A DNA stretch of 64,000 nt from CAZEMR01 sp964513465. Lineage in GTDB: Bacteria; Bacteroidota; Ignavibacteria; Kapaibacteriales; UBA2268. The DNA is taken from the NCBI GenBank assembly GCA_964513465.1, contig CAZEMR010000001.1, positions 1-64,000 of the forward strand. Direction: 5' to 3'. Shown piece after piece: positions 7,287-15,928 of this stretch (position 1 is the stretch's first letter; the number at the start of each line of letters is the position of its first letter). The position numbers and the translations under genes were made by a program. Below the pieces are notes generated by a model that saw only the letters and a program-made list of their open reading frames with translations, did no database searches and had not been told where the DNA came from.

Positions 7287-8195
7287 TTATAAAAGTGCTT
7301 TAAGCAATATAGTCAACATTTCAAATTTATTTATATGGGGTCTTATCCTAGCTATATCGCCTTTTAACTCTCTGCATTTTTTGAGTATAGTCAGTCCGCC
7401 TTCTACAGTGGCGGCTATTTCAAGCTTTAGTCGGTATGGTCTGAGTCGCGGAATTAATTTTTTCCCACGAGCGAATTTCTCTTCAGTGATCTCGTATAGT
7501 TCCCTTAAACACGAATATAATGAATCAGAATTTTCGGAACTAATAAAATTTTTGCAGTTAAGCCCGGCTTTGTCTAATAATTTACGAGGAATATACACTC
7601 TTTCGCTTTTAAAATCGACGGAAATATCCTGCCAGAAATTCACCATTTGCAGCGCAGTGCAGATTTCGTCGCTCAGTTCAATATTACTCTCATCCGCCAC
7701 ATCGAAGATACGCAGCAGCATTTCGCCAACCGGATTTGCAGAATAATGGCAATATTCATAAATATCATCTATCGTTTCCGGCTGGACAAAATTCACATCC
7801 CGGCGGAATGCCTCCAAAAGGCGCAAAGGCAGCTCCGAAGGGATCGACTTTGCGGTCATCGTATTTCTTAGCGGAATGAATATCGGGTGGCCTTTGATTT
7901 TTGCGGCAGGGTATACAACATAATCCGCCATTTTATTTAGATAATTAATCTTTTCGCTTTTGTCGCCGATGTGATTTTCGTCGGCAACATCGTCGGCCAG
8001 CCGCGCAAAGGCGTATATGGCATAAATATGCGGCTGTTCATTTCTGGGGATAAGCGCCGAGCCGACAGGGAAATTCTCATAATGGCCGAGAGCGATTTTT
8101 TTGCAGAAATCATAGCCTTCGGTAAGTGAACCGATAATATAATTGCCGCCATCAGCCCTGTATAAATCGGATAATATTTCTTTGTTGAATTCCAT
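7287..8195 (-). CDS. hpnC: Squalene/phytoene synthase family protein, HpnC-like
   Basis: This second squalene/phytoene synthase homologue has 302 residues from the chosen start. In the known pathway HpnC converts presqualene diphosphate to hydroxysqualene. The Asp-rich motif Leu-Ala-Asp-Asp-Val-Ala-Asp-Glu and the second Asn-Phe-Trp-Gln-Asp-Ile-Ser-Val-Asp motif are visible. An upstream in-frame start would add 45 residues but would read through the terminator hairpin at 8205-8243, so ATG at 8193-8195 is preferred. HpnE and squalene-hopene cyclase are not in the window, so hopanoid synthesis is inferred, not shown. Confidence 0.84.
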   Translation of the reverse strand: MEFNKEILSDLYRADGGNYIIGSLTEGYDFCKKIALGHYENFPVGSALIPRNEQPHIYAIYAFARLADDVADENHIGDKSEKINYLNKMADYVVYPAAKIKGHPIFIPLRNTMTAKSIPSELPLRLLEAFRRDVNFVQPETIDDIYEYCHYSANPVGEMLLRIFDVADESNIELSDEICTALQMVNFWQDISVDFKSERVYIPRKLLDKAGLNCKNFISSENSDSLYSCLRELYEITEEKFARGKKLIPRLRPYRLKLEIAATVEGGLTILKKCRELKGDIARIRPHINKFEMLTILLKALL

Positions 8196-8204
8196 GTAAT
8201 TATA

Positions 8205-8243
8205 AAAAAGAGGGCTGTCCCGCATGTGCGAAACAGCCCCGTT
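8205..8243 (-). terminator. Terminator downstream of the PpiD/SurA gene
   Basis: On the minus strand GGGCTGT and ACAGCCC pair around a 12-nt loop, followed by a T-rich run (the A-rich stretch at 8205-8214 on plus). It lies between the foldase stop at 8261 and the hpnC start at 8195. It therefore ends the foldase transcript, or attenuates read-through into hpnC. Confidence 0.8.
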
Positions 8244-8260
8244 GGATTCTATCCTGGTGA

Positions 8261-10465
8261 TTAATATTCCTTGAAATACTGATAGCGGAAGTCTTCGATA
8301 TCGGCTTCTTCCTTGGCATTGGAGAACCACTGATAGAACACTCCTCCGCGCTGGCTGCCAAGCAGGGTCTGATAGAAATGCGGCAGCTCCTGTGCAATCT
8401 GATCATCAGAGGGTTTGCTCTGATCGGCAACCCGGATGATATAATAACCGCGCTCTCCGCGAATCGGGCCGGTGAGCTGACCGATAGGGGCTTTGAGAGC
8501 TGCGGCAGCAAGGGCTGCGTCGGCGCCCATGCCGGCCACACTGCCGTCGCCTTTGATTTCGACGCCGGATTTAACCTGAGCAAGCGGATTAAAATTGCTT
8601 GCAGCTCCGAGGCTGTCTGCGCCTGTGAGTTTATTATATAGTTCTTTTGCCTGGGGCTCGAGCACGTCGAGCTTTTTGGCCACTCCGAGCTGCTGGCGGA
8701 TGCGGGAGGCCACGTCTTCCATCGGTGCGATGCCTGCTTTGCGTTCGCCGGCAACCTTGACCACCACGAGTCCGTAATGCTCAACTTCCTGAGGATCGAG
8801 GACTGTGCCGAGTTCGTTGTTGAATATCAGGTCGGTCAGATAGCGCGAACCGAGCACCGGACGTTTCTTTTCGAAGAAGGGGGTGGCCATGTGGCGATAC
8901 CCAAGTTTCTCGGCCAGGCCTTCGAAATTCTCGCCTTCCTCGATCTGCTTTTTAAACGAAAATGCGTCACGGAAAAGTTTATTACGCGTAATTGTGCTCA
9001 TAGTCGGCGCAATTTTTATCTGGCTGTATTTGATCTCGGTGCTTTGGCGGTTTTCGACTTTGATGATGTGATAGCCGAACTGAGTTTCGACCGGGCCGGT
9101 TATTTCGCCGGGCTTAGCGGCAAAAGCAGCGTCGTTGAACGGCTGTACCATTTCGCCTTCGCTGAACCAGCCAAGGTCGCCTCCGCGCGCCGCCGAGCCG
9201 GGATCCTGCGAATATTCGGAAGCAAGTGTTGCAAAGTCTTCGCCTGCCTTGGCTTTGCGGAGCACGTCTTTGGTGACCGCTAGCGCGCTGTCTTTGTCAT
9301 TGCCAAAACGAATAAGTATATGGCTGGCCTTCACAGCAGGAGCGTCGCCGTCGCGGCGAGCATCCAGGCGGAAGAAATAGGTGCCGTCGCGCAATGTGAT
9401 CGGACCGAGCACTTCGCGCGGTTCCATATCCATCAGATATAGCGACATATTCCTATCCAGATCCTTGATCAAAGTGAAATCGAAGGACTGGCCGCCGTAT
9501 TCGCTGACCTTGATGTCGAAAACGCTGTCGCGTACGTTGACGTCTTTATCTTTCAGATCGTCATAAATACGCTGGATGCGTTTTACGGCACGGGCGGAAT
9601 CATCCCCCGAGGGCTCTATCGGAATCGATATATATTTAATCTGACGCTGCGGCTTCTGTTTGAAATTCTGTTTGTTTTCATCGTAATACTTCTTTACTTC
9701 CTGGTCGGTCACATTGATTTCGTCGTCTGTGACTTTATTGACCGGAAGAAATACCATATCGCCGGTGGCTTTGCTGTTTGTGGCGATATACTGCATTCTG
9801 GCGAATGTAGGCGAGATAATACGACCTGCCGAATTGACCATATTGGTCACATTATTCGAAAGAAGCTGTTTGCGAAGGTAATTCTCGACCATAATGAGGT
9901 CCTGACGGAACTGCTCAACAGCCTCGCGTCGCTCTTCCGGAGAAATCTGAGATGGATCCTCGCCCATATAATTAACAAGATTATCCGGGTTGGTTACCAG
10001 ATCGTAATAAAGCTGGCGATTGAACCGGCCGGCTGAATCGGAAAATGCGCGCCGCAGATAATCGGGCGGGTTGTCCAGTATCTGGCGTGCAACCATCTCG
10101 TCGGTAATCACGATGCCGTTATCATCGGCGAGCTGACGCAGAAGCAACTGGTCGACAAGCTCGTTCCAGACATCGTCGCGAATCTGTTTTTCGTCGATCG
10201 GCTGGTCGGGATCTTTCTGCATTGCCTTCTGCTGTTCGATCCTTTCCTTAACCATATCTTCGTAATCCTTATAGGAAATCTCTTCGCCGTTGACAGTGCC
10301 AATAGCGATATTCTGAGCGGTCTTGCGGCCTGTCAGGCCGTCTACCACAGTCTGGTCGCCGATAGTAAAAAACGCTACAAGCATAACGGCAAAGAAGCCG
10401 AATGCGTAGGGCGATATCTGACGAATTCGTTCGAATGTGCCAACTCTTCTTTTCTGTTTAGCCAT
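8261..10465 (-). CDS. ppiD: PpiD/SurA-type periplasmic peptidyl-prolyl isomerase
   Basis: A 734-residue membrane-anchored foldase that helps outer-membrane and periplasmic proteins fold. A short basic cytoplasmic N-terminus (Lys-Gln-Lys-Arg-Arg) leads to one TM helix at about 16-38, then a SurA_N-like helical region. A clear parvulin domain follows at about 385-480, with Ala-Ser-His-Ile-Leu-Ile, Gly-Gly-Asp-Leu-Gly-Trp-Phe and Gly-Tyr-His-Ile-Ile, and there are diverged PPIase-like segments near the C-terminus. The longer frame starts at a GTG inside the Shine-Dalgarno sequence, so ATG at 10463-10465 is chosen, with GGAG upstream. A Bacteroidota-type -7 box lies about 72 nt upstream. Confidence 0.9.
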   Translation of the reverse strand: MAKQKRRVGTFERIRQISPYAFGFFAVMLVAFFTIGDQTVVDGLTGRKTAQNIAIGTVNGEEISYKDYEDMVKERIEQQKAMQKDPDQPIDEKQIRDDVWNELVDQLLLRQLADDNGIVITDEMVARQILDNPPDYLRRAFSDSAGRFNRQLYYDLVTNPDNLVNYMGEDPSQISPEERREAVEQFRQDLIMVENYLRKQLLSNNVTNMVNSAGRIISPTFARMQYIATNSKATGDMVFLPVNKVTDDEINVTDQEVKKYYDENKQNFKQKPQRQIKYISIPIEPSGDDSARAVKRIQRIYDDLKDKDVNVRDSVFDIKVSEYGGQSFDFTLIKDLDRNMSLYLMDMEPREVLGPITLRDGTYFFRLDARRDGDAPAVKASHILIRFGNDKDSALAVTKDVLRKAKAGEDFATLASEYSQDPGSAARGGDLGWFSEGEMVQPFNDAAFAAKPGEITGPVETQFGYHIIKVENRQSTEIKYSQIKIAPTMSTITRNKLFRDAFSFKKQIEEGENFEGLAEKLGYRHMATPFFEKKRPVLGSRYLTDLIFNNELGTVLDPQEVEHYGLVVVKVAGERKAGIAPMEDVASRIRQQLGVAKKLDVLEPQAKELYNKLTGADSLGAASNFNPLAQVKSGVEIKGDGSVAGMGADAALAAAALKAPIGQLTGPIRGERGYYIIRVADQSKPSDDQIAQELPHFYQTLLGSQRGGVFYQWFSNAKEEADIEDFRYQYFKEY

Positions 10466-10769
10466 CTGAAAAATCACTCCGGATATTTATTAAAACTTCT
10501 ATGTGTGTTCACTGATTAAGTATTAAACCAAGATAACAAAATTAAATTCTTTTCGGCATTTTTCCAATTTCTTTTGTTAACATTGACTAAATTATTAAAC
10601 GAAATTGACTTAGCAGTGCCGATTCTGCCAAATATAAATATATATTAACGGATTAAACAAAAACAAATTATTCGGATATATTTAGTCCTGTTTCAATTTT
10701 TTAAAAATATTTGCAAAAAACTTACGTATTTTCTCATAATACCCGTCTTTTCATTTCATGGAGTAATCA
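10466..10769. other. Divergent AT-rich spacer
   Basis: About 300 bp between the foldase gene (minus) and the MBL gene (plus). No ORF, RNA fold or repeat stands out. It must hold promoters in both directions; only the foldase -7 box at 10537-10544 is recognisable. Confidence 0.6.
10537..10567 (-). promoter_or_regulatory. Bacteroidota-type promoter for ppiD
   Basis: On the minus strand TAATTTTG (10537-10544) matches the -7 consensus TAnnTTTG. TTGG lies 19 nt upstream (10564-10567), one base off the TTTG -33 element. It would give an untranslated leader of about 65 nt. Confidence 0.45.
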
Positions 10770-11633
10770 ATGAATTTTGGTAAATTTAATATAGACATCG
10801 TCGATACCGGCATTTTCGGTCTCGACGGAGGTTCGATGTTCGGAGTTGTGCCCAAAGTTATGTGGGCGCGCGCGTACGACGCTGGCGACGAGATGAACCG
10901 AATACCGCTATCTGCCCGCCCAATGCTTGTCCGGTGGGACGACCGAATTATGCTGGTCGATACCGGCAATGGCAACAAAATGAGCGATAAATTCGCATCC
11001 ATATATAAAATTAATAAGGAGAAATCCTCGATCGAATCCGCTCTGCGGCCATTCGGAGTCGCGCCGGAGGACGTCACGGACGTGCTTTTGACTCATCTGC
11101 ATTTCGACCACGCCGGCGGAGCAACGGTTATACGCAACAGCGAAGCAGTGCCGACCTTCCCGAATGCGAAATATTACGTCCAGAAAGATCAGCTCCGCTG
11201 GGCTGAATCGCCAACCGAAAAGGATCGCGCCTCGTATATCGAACAGGATTTCCGCCCGCTGATCGAGAGCGGCCGCCTCGAAACAATCGACGGCGAAGGC
11301 GAGCTGTTCCCGGGTATCAGCGTAGTCCCGGTATTCGGCCACACAAAAGCCATGCAGGTAGTCAAAATTGACGACGGCGACAACCGCCTGCTCTACTGCG
11401 CGGACGTTTGCCCGACATCGGCCCATCTGCATATCCCATTCGTGATGGGCTACGACAACCGCCCGCTTACGGCAATTGAAGAGAAAAAGAAATTCCTGCC
11501 CGAAGCAGCCGAAGAGGGGCGCATACTCGTATTCGAACACGACGCTTTCATGCAGGCCGGGCGCATCCGAATGGGCAAAAAAGGATACGAAATCTCCGAA
11601 AAAATTGATCTGACTGATTTCGAAGCGAAATGA
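10770..11633 (+). CDS. MBL-fold metallo-hydrolase (lactonase-like)
   Basis: This 287-residue metallo-beta-lactamase-fold hydrolase binds two metals. The signature Thr-His-Leu-His-Phe-Asp-His-Ala-Gly-Gly lies near 108-117. Further ligands are likely the His of Phe-Gly-His-Thr (near 191), the Asp of Cys-Ala-Asp-Val (near 212), and the His of Phe-Glu-His-Asp-Ala (near 261). The overall pattern resembles the YtnP/AHL-lactonase branch, but the substrate cannot be read from sequence. GGAG precedes the ATG. Its stop overlaps the start of the Rieske gene by 4 nt, so the two are translationally coupled. Confidence 0.85.
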   Translation: MNFGKFNIDIVDTGIFGLDGGSMFGVVPKVMWARAYDAGDEMNRIPLSARPMLVRWDDRIMLVDTGNGNKMSDKFASIYKINKEKSSIESALRPFGVAPEDVTDVLLTHLHFDHAGGATVIRNSEAVPTFPNAKYYVQKDQLRWAESPTEKDRASYIEQDFRPLIESGRLETIDGEGELFPGISVVPVFGHTKAMQVVKIDDGDNRLLYCADVCPTSAHLHIPFVMGYDNRPLTAIEEKKKFLPEAAEEGRILVFEHDAFMQAGRIRMGKKGYEISEKIDLTDFEAK

Positions 11634-12013
11634 GCGATAAGATAATTGAAATAAATAATACAAAATACCGACAGGCATGCCGCTCCGATGAGCTCCGAGA
11701 GGGCGCCGGAATGGCCGTCGGATCGGACAAGGCATTTTCGCCGGGGTGGGCATTGTTCAGGCATAATGGCGAGCTGTATTGCTTCGAGAATAATTGTCCG
11801 CACCGCCACAGCAATCTGCTGCACAAAGGCCTTCTGAAGGTCGGAGTGCTGACATGCCCGCTGCACGGCTGGGAATTCGATCTCGAAAGCGGCGCAAACG
11901 TTAGCGGCGACGGCACACGCGGCATCCGAAAAATTAAAGCTGTCGAATTTGAAGGATTTATTTATATTGAAGTAATCGAGGAGAGCCGCCCCAAATGGAT
12001 GCAGCAGCGCTGA
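11630..12013 (+). CDS. Small Rieske [2Fe-2S] protein
   Basis: A 127-residue soluble Rieske protein. The cluster ligands are visible as Cys-Pro-His and, 17 residues later, Cys-Pro-Leu-His. This is the C-x-H...C-x2-H pattern of Rieske ferredoxins and NirD-like subunits. There is no TM helix, so it is probably a cytoplasmic electron carrier. It overlaps the MBL gene by 4 nt (ATGA) and the queG gene by 19 nt, so the three genes form one tight operon. Whether it feeds electrons to QueG or to another enzyme is unknown. No large nitrite reductase or oxygenase subunit lies nearby. Confidence 0.86.
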   Translation: MSDKIIEINNTKYRQACRSDELREGAGMAVGSDKAFSPGWALFRHNGELYCFENNCPHRHSNLLHKGLLKVGVLTCPLHGWEFDLESGANVSGDGTRGIRKIKAVEFEGFIYIEVIEESRPKWMQQR

Positions 12014-12936
12014 AGAATACCATCCGCGAAACTGCGCATGGCGAGGGCTTTTTCGATGTCCGGGTCGCGCGGGTGGAGCTGATAGAGAGCGAATTTCGCA
12101 AATATATATATTGGGTCGCCCGCCGAATGCACGCGGATATGGCCTGGATGGCACGCAATTTCGAACGCCGCCGCAATCCCGGAAATATCCTGGCCGGCGC
12201 GCGCAGCATGATCATGCTCGGTATGGATTATTTTGCCGGCAATCATTCGGAAGACTGCGCCGATGGCAAGATATCGCGATATGCGTGGGGCACGGATTAT
12301 CACGACATAATGCTGCCAAGATTAAAAAAAATTGCACGAAAAATCAAAGAAATCAGCGGCGCAGAATCCCGGTGCTATGTCGATACCGGTCCGGTATTAG
12401 AGCGCGCCTGGGCCGTTCGCGCAGGACTCGGCTGGCAGGGGCGCAACGGATGTATTATCAATAAAAAATTCGGCTCATGGTTTTTTATAGGCACGATCAT
12501 CACAACTGCGGATCTGCCCGCGGACGCACCAGCGCGCGAGCACTGCGGAAGCTGCCGAAGATGTATCGACGCATGCCCGACCGCGGCAATCGTCGCGCCC
12601 GGAGTGGTGGATTCCCGCAAATGTATCGCCTACTGGACGGTCGAAGCCAATGCGCCGCGCGAATTCCCGGAACTCGTCGCAAATCATCTGAGCGGCTGGG
12701 GATTCGGCTGCGATATTTGCCAGCAGGTCTGCCCCTGGAACAAAAAGCGGAAGGAAATCACCCCCGAATCTCAATTTCACCCGAGAAAAGGGGAGATGTG
12801 TTTGTCAAAAAAAAATATATTTGATATGGATGAGGATGCATTCCGGGGGCGCTTCCGGAAAAGCCCGATAAAAAAGCTGAAGCTTGCGGGGATTAAAAGA
12901 AATTTCTCATATTTCGGGCATACGGAATCGCTCTAA
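11995..12936 (+). CDS. queG: Epoxyqueuosine reductase QueG
   Basis: QueG reduces epoxyqueuosine to queuosine in tRNA, the last step of that pathway, using cobalamin and two [4Fe-4S] clusters. The 313-residue protein shows the DUF1730 N-terminal region, a first cluster Cys-Gly-Ser-Cys-Arg-Arg-Cys...Cys-Pro near 183-192 and a second with Cys-Asp-Ile-Cys-Gln-Gln-Val-Cys-Pro near 239-247. It lacks the C-terminal HEAT-like part of longer homologues; the short form is known. It overlaps the Rieske gene by 19 nt in another frame. No other queuosine gene is in the window. Confidence 0.93.
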   Translation: MDAAALKNTIRETAHGEGFFDVRVARVELIESEFRKYIYWVARRMHADMAWMARNFERRRNPGNILAGARSMIMLGMDYFAGNHSEDCADGKISRYAWGTDYHDIMLPRLKKIARKIKEISGAESRCYVDTGPVLERAWAVRAGLGWQGRNGCIINKKFGSWFFIGTIITTADLPADAPAREHCGSCRRCIDACPTAAIVAPGVVDSRKCIAYWTVEANAPREFPELVANHLSGWGFGCDICQQVCPWNKKRKEITPESQFHPRKGEMCLSKKNIFDMDEDAFRGRFRKSPIKKLKLAGIKRNFSYFGHTESL

Positions 12937-12960
12937 ATTATTGAGCAGCCTTATTCGTTG

Positions 12961-12982
12961 TATATTACTCCAGAGTAATATA
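12961..12982. promoter_or_regulatory. Perfect 10-bp palindrome upstream of trxB
   Basis: TATATTACTC and GAGTAATATA are exact complements around a 2-nt spacer, 34 nt before the trxB ATG. There is no T-tract long enough for a terminator, so an operator is more likely. The regulator is unknown. Confidence 0.5.
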
Positions 12983-13016
12983 GTTTGTTTTCATAAATCG
13001 AAACAAAGAGGAAAAA

Positions 13017-13970
13017 ATGGTTCAACATCACGATCTTATTATCATCGGCTCAGGCCCGGCGGGGTTCACCGCAGGGATTTACGGCAGCCGCGCAAATCTG
13101 AACACAGTTATCTTCGAGGGCACCCAGCCGGGCGGGCAGCTCACGATCACCACAGAAGTCGAAAACTATCCCGGATTTGCCGATGGCATCCAGGGCCCGG
13201 AAATGATGGACGTATTCCGCCGCCAGGCCCAGAAATTCGGCGCGCAGTCGCGCTACGAAACCGTTTCGAAAGTTGATTTCTCCAAACGCCCATTCCATAT
13301 ATGGACCGACCCTGGCAAGGAATACACAGCAGAAGTAGTTATTATCTCCACCGGCGCTACAGCCCGCCGTCTGGGCATTGAAAGCGAACAGAAATACTGG
13401 GGCCATGGCATCTCGGCCTGCGCTACCTGCGACGGATTCTTTTATAGAAATAAAAAGGTCTTCGTGGTCGGCGGAGGCGATTCGGCGATGGAAGAGGCCA
13501 ATTACCTGACGCATTTTGCCACATCGGTCACCATACTCCACCGCCGCGAGGAATTCCGCGCGTCGAGAATAATGATTGACCGCGCAAAGGAAAATCCCAA
13601 AATTGATTTCAAACTCAACACAGTAATCGATGAATTTATGGGCGAGGAAACCACTGGCATTCCGAATCTGGAAAATATCAGAATAAAAAATACACAGACA
13701 GGCGAAACGGAAGTTCTCGAAGCCGACGGCGTATTTCTCGCTATCGGACACATCCCGAATACGAATATTTTCAAAGGGATCATTGATATGGACGAAGAGG
13801 GCTATATCAAAACAGAGGGTAAATCGACCTATACCGACGTGCCGGGCGTATTTGCCGCGGGCGATGTGCAGGACAAAACCTACCGTCAGGCTATTACAGC
13901 CGCCGGAAGCGGATGCGCAGCCGCAATTGATGCCGAGCGCTGGATGGCGGAGCACCCCCTCAAAAAATGA
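13017..13970 (+). CDS. trxB: Thioredoxin reductase
   Basis: A 317-residue FAD/NADPH enzyme that reduces thioredoxin. The N-terminal FAD-binding Gly-Ser-Gly-Pro-Ala-Gly lies near 12-17, the redox Cys-Ala-Thr-Cys near 138-141, the NADPH-binding Gly-Gly-Gly-Asp-Ser-Ala near 155-160, and the C-terminal FAD motif with Ala-Ala-Gly-Asp-Val near 279-283. Length is normal. AGAGG lies 5 nt before the ATG. It has its own spacer after queG with a perfect palindrome, and is closed by a clear terminator. Confidence 0.96.
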   Translation: MVQHHDLIIIGSGPAGFTAGIYGSRANLNTVIFEGTQPGGQLTITTEVENYPGFADGIQGPEMMDVFRRQAQKFGAQSRYETVSKVDFSKRPFHIWTDPGKEYTAEVVIISTGATARRLGIESEQKYWGHGISACATCDGFFYRNKKVFVVGGGDSAMEEANYLTHFATSVTILHRREEFRASRIMIDRAKENPKIDFKLNTVIDEFMGEETTGIPNLENIRIKNTQTGETEVLEADGVFLAIGHIPNTNIFKGIIDMDEEGYIKTEGKSTYTDVPGVFAAGDVQDKTYRQAITAAGSGCAAAIDAERWMAEHPLKK

Positions 13971-13991
13971 TATATATTTACAGTATTTCAG

Positions 13992-14024
13992 GCCGTCTCC
14001 GGATTTGCGGGGGCGGCTTTTTTA
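13992..14024 (+). terminator. Terminator after trxB
   Basis: A 9-bp stem with two G-T pairs (13992-14000 with 14009-14017), an 8-nt loop and six T residues. It reaches the last codons of the convergent OmpA/VWA gene. Confidence 0.85.
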
Positions 14025-15908
14025 TTCTACTTCGAAGTCGATATCGTATTGCTTGCCGAGGGTAGTCGCTTTGTCGCGGGCTTCCTCGATAGTCGAATAT
14101 CCCCACAGCTTCACGCGATAGATCGGGATATTATTTTTCAAATATCTCTCATAATACGCATTGAATCCTTTGGCTTCCCATTTTTCCACCTCGCGAAGCG
14201 CGGCGGTTTCCGTCCATTCCTTTTCGGCAATAATTTCGAAAGGCTTCTGGCTGGGGTCGAGCCACCGGATCTCTACGCGGCGGTTGTAGTATTGCTGCCA
14301 GGGGATTTGCTGCAGGTAGTATATGGGCTTGTTTGCGCCTTCGCCGCGGACATATATCCGTTCGGGCGAAATGCCCATATCGACCAGTTGCCGTTTGACT
14401 GATTCGGCACGTTTAATCGAAAACATCATATTCAGCTCGGAATTGCCCTCAATGCTGCTATGTCCGATGAGTTCCACGTCGAAAGTGGGATTATCTTCAA
14501 GTGTCCGCCCGAGTGATTCGATTAGCGGGATAAATTCATCGGCAACTGTAGTATCGCGGTATCCGAATGCTGCGACCGCCTGATACTGGCTGTATTGCGG
14601 AATAGGATCTCTGTAGATATTTATATTATCGGAGATCACATTGCTTCCGGCGATAGCGGAGATTTCCGATTTGGAGATACGGCATTTCTCGAAATCCGCA
14701 TCCTTTGGAGCTATGTTTACCTGATAATTTGCGCGCTGAGCAAATACGATTTCGCGGATAATCGGATAAATATCCTGAACGTCTTCGTCAAGCACATTAT
14801 AATACCTGCCGCCGGTATAACCAGTCAGAAATTTCAGCGAATAGCTGTTGATTGCGCTGCCAACGGCGATAACGTATACCGGCACATCCATTTCGCGAGC
14901 GAGTTTGGCTACGTCCGCAGCATCATAAATCAGCGAGGCATTATCCTGGCTGAATGTTATTATTATTAATAAATTCGATTCCTGAACCCCATCGGTCGAC
15001 ATATCCCGAAGAGCATTATATCCGGCGCGATACATACCTGTCAGCCCCGATGGCTCGGGGATTTCCCTGTCGTGCAGTAATAATGCCGCACGCCCGGCAT
15101 GGCTCTGCTGAATTACCGGTTGATACAGGTGATTGAAATAAGCGACGCTTAACTGATCGGCCGGGTTAAGGCGATTGACATAATCTTTGATATGATCGAA
15201 CGCGAGGTAATTATTATCCGCAGCCGGCGAATTATCCAGCAAAACCGAAATATTGACCGGCGCGCCGGGCATTACGAATTCTTTTTCGTCGAATTCAGGA
15301 ATGGGCGAGCCCACGGTTCCGGATTTGCAGTAATGAATCGCAGACCAGGTGAGCCCGGGTTTAATAATGGAATAATCCTGAATATAATTTCCGAATTCAT
15401 CCAGAATAATTGCTTTAGCAATGAATTTTTCATCTCCGGAAGTCGGATATTTCAATTGCATGATTTTCAGATATGCAGGTTCGATATTCGCATTACCAGG
15501 TTGAATCCCTGTAAAATACCGTGAATAATCAAATGAGGTTTCGTAAATTTCTTCTTCGAGAAATTCCGGACCGGTTTTGATATCTTCCTTTTTGGGAATA
15601 ACCTCGACGTTCCAGTTCTGGCGCCACATATTGGTTTCGCCGCGTTTGGCGGTAATAAAATATGCGGTTGAAGCGGATGGGCTGACCACCAGGCTGTCCA
15701 CCGGATTCAATGTATCGCGAATGCCTTCGACAATTACAATATCGGCATTTTCGAATTCCCATTTAAGTTTGGCCTGCTCGCCCTCTTCGATAATCGAATA
15801 CCCTTCGAACTCTTTGACGGCGATTGGTTCGGGCGCGCAGCCAAAAAGCGCGATGGCTGCGGCCATAGCGATCATTATAAAATTATTTTCCGGTATAACT
15901 AATTTCAT
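14022..15908 (-). CDS. Outer-membrane lipoprotein with VWA-like and OmpA domains and a SPOR-like tail
   Basis: The 628-residue protein starts with a hydrophobic signal ending in Leu-Phe-Gly-Cys (Cys24), a lipobox. The middle (about 210-390) resembles a von Willebrand A fold, with Ser-Val-Leu-Leu-Asp-Asn-Ser and later Val-Tyr-Val-Ile-Ala-Val-Gly. An OmpA domain at about 460-560 contains Glu-Leu-Ile-Gly-His-Ser-Ser, Ser-x2-Arg-Ala and Arg-Gly-Glu-Gly-Ala-Asn-Lys-Pro and should bind peptidoglycan. The last 60 residues look like a SPOR repeat. AGGA precedes the ATG. It lies 20 nt after the ClpB-like gene. The partner held by the VWA part is unknown. Confidence 0.85.
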   Translation of the reverse strand: MKLVIPENNFIMIAMAAAIALFGCAPEPIAVKEFEGYSIIEEGEQAKLKWEFENADIVIVEGIRDTLNPVDSLVVSPSASTAYFITAKRGETNMWRQNWNVEVIPKKEDIKTGPEFLEEEIYETSFDYSRYFTGIQPGNANIEPAYLKIMQLKYPTSGDEKFIAKAIILDEFGNYIQDYSIIKPGLTWSAIHYCKSGTVGSPIPEFDEKEFVMPGAPVNISVLLDNSPAADNNYLAFDHIKDYVNRLNPADQLSVAYFNHLYQPVIQQSHAGRAALLLHDREIPEPSGLTGMYRAGYNALRDMSTDGVQESNLLIIITFSQDNASLIYDAADVAKLAREMDVPVYVIAVGSAINSYSLKFLTGYTGGRYYNVLDEDVQDIYPIIREIVFAQRANYQVNIAPKDADFEKCRISKSEISAIAGSNVISDNINIYRDPIPQYSQYQAVAAFGYRDTTVADEFIPLIESLGRTLEDNPTFDVELIGHSSIEGNSELNMMFSIKRAESVKRQLVDMGISPERIYVRGEGANKPIYYLQQIPWQQYYNRRVEIRWLDPSQKPFEIIAEKEWTETAALREVEKWEAKGFNAYYERYLKNNIPIYRVKLWGYSTIEEARDKATTLGKQYDIDFEVE

Positions 15909-15928
15909 TCATTGATCCTTTGCACATA

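Noticed and set aside
7287..8330. Longer hpnC start adding 45 residues
   Set aside because: The extension reads through the terminator hairpin and has no ribosome site.
10908..11753. 281-residue minus-strand ORF opposite the MBL gene
   Set aside because: Shadow frame, rich in His, Phe and Cys as expected from the complement of the real gene.
13050..13955. 301-residue minus-strand ORF opposite trxB
   Set aside because: Composition and motifs belong to the trxB frame; no ribosome site or domain.
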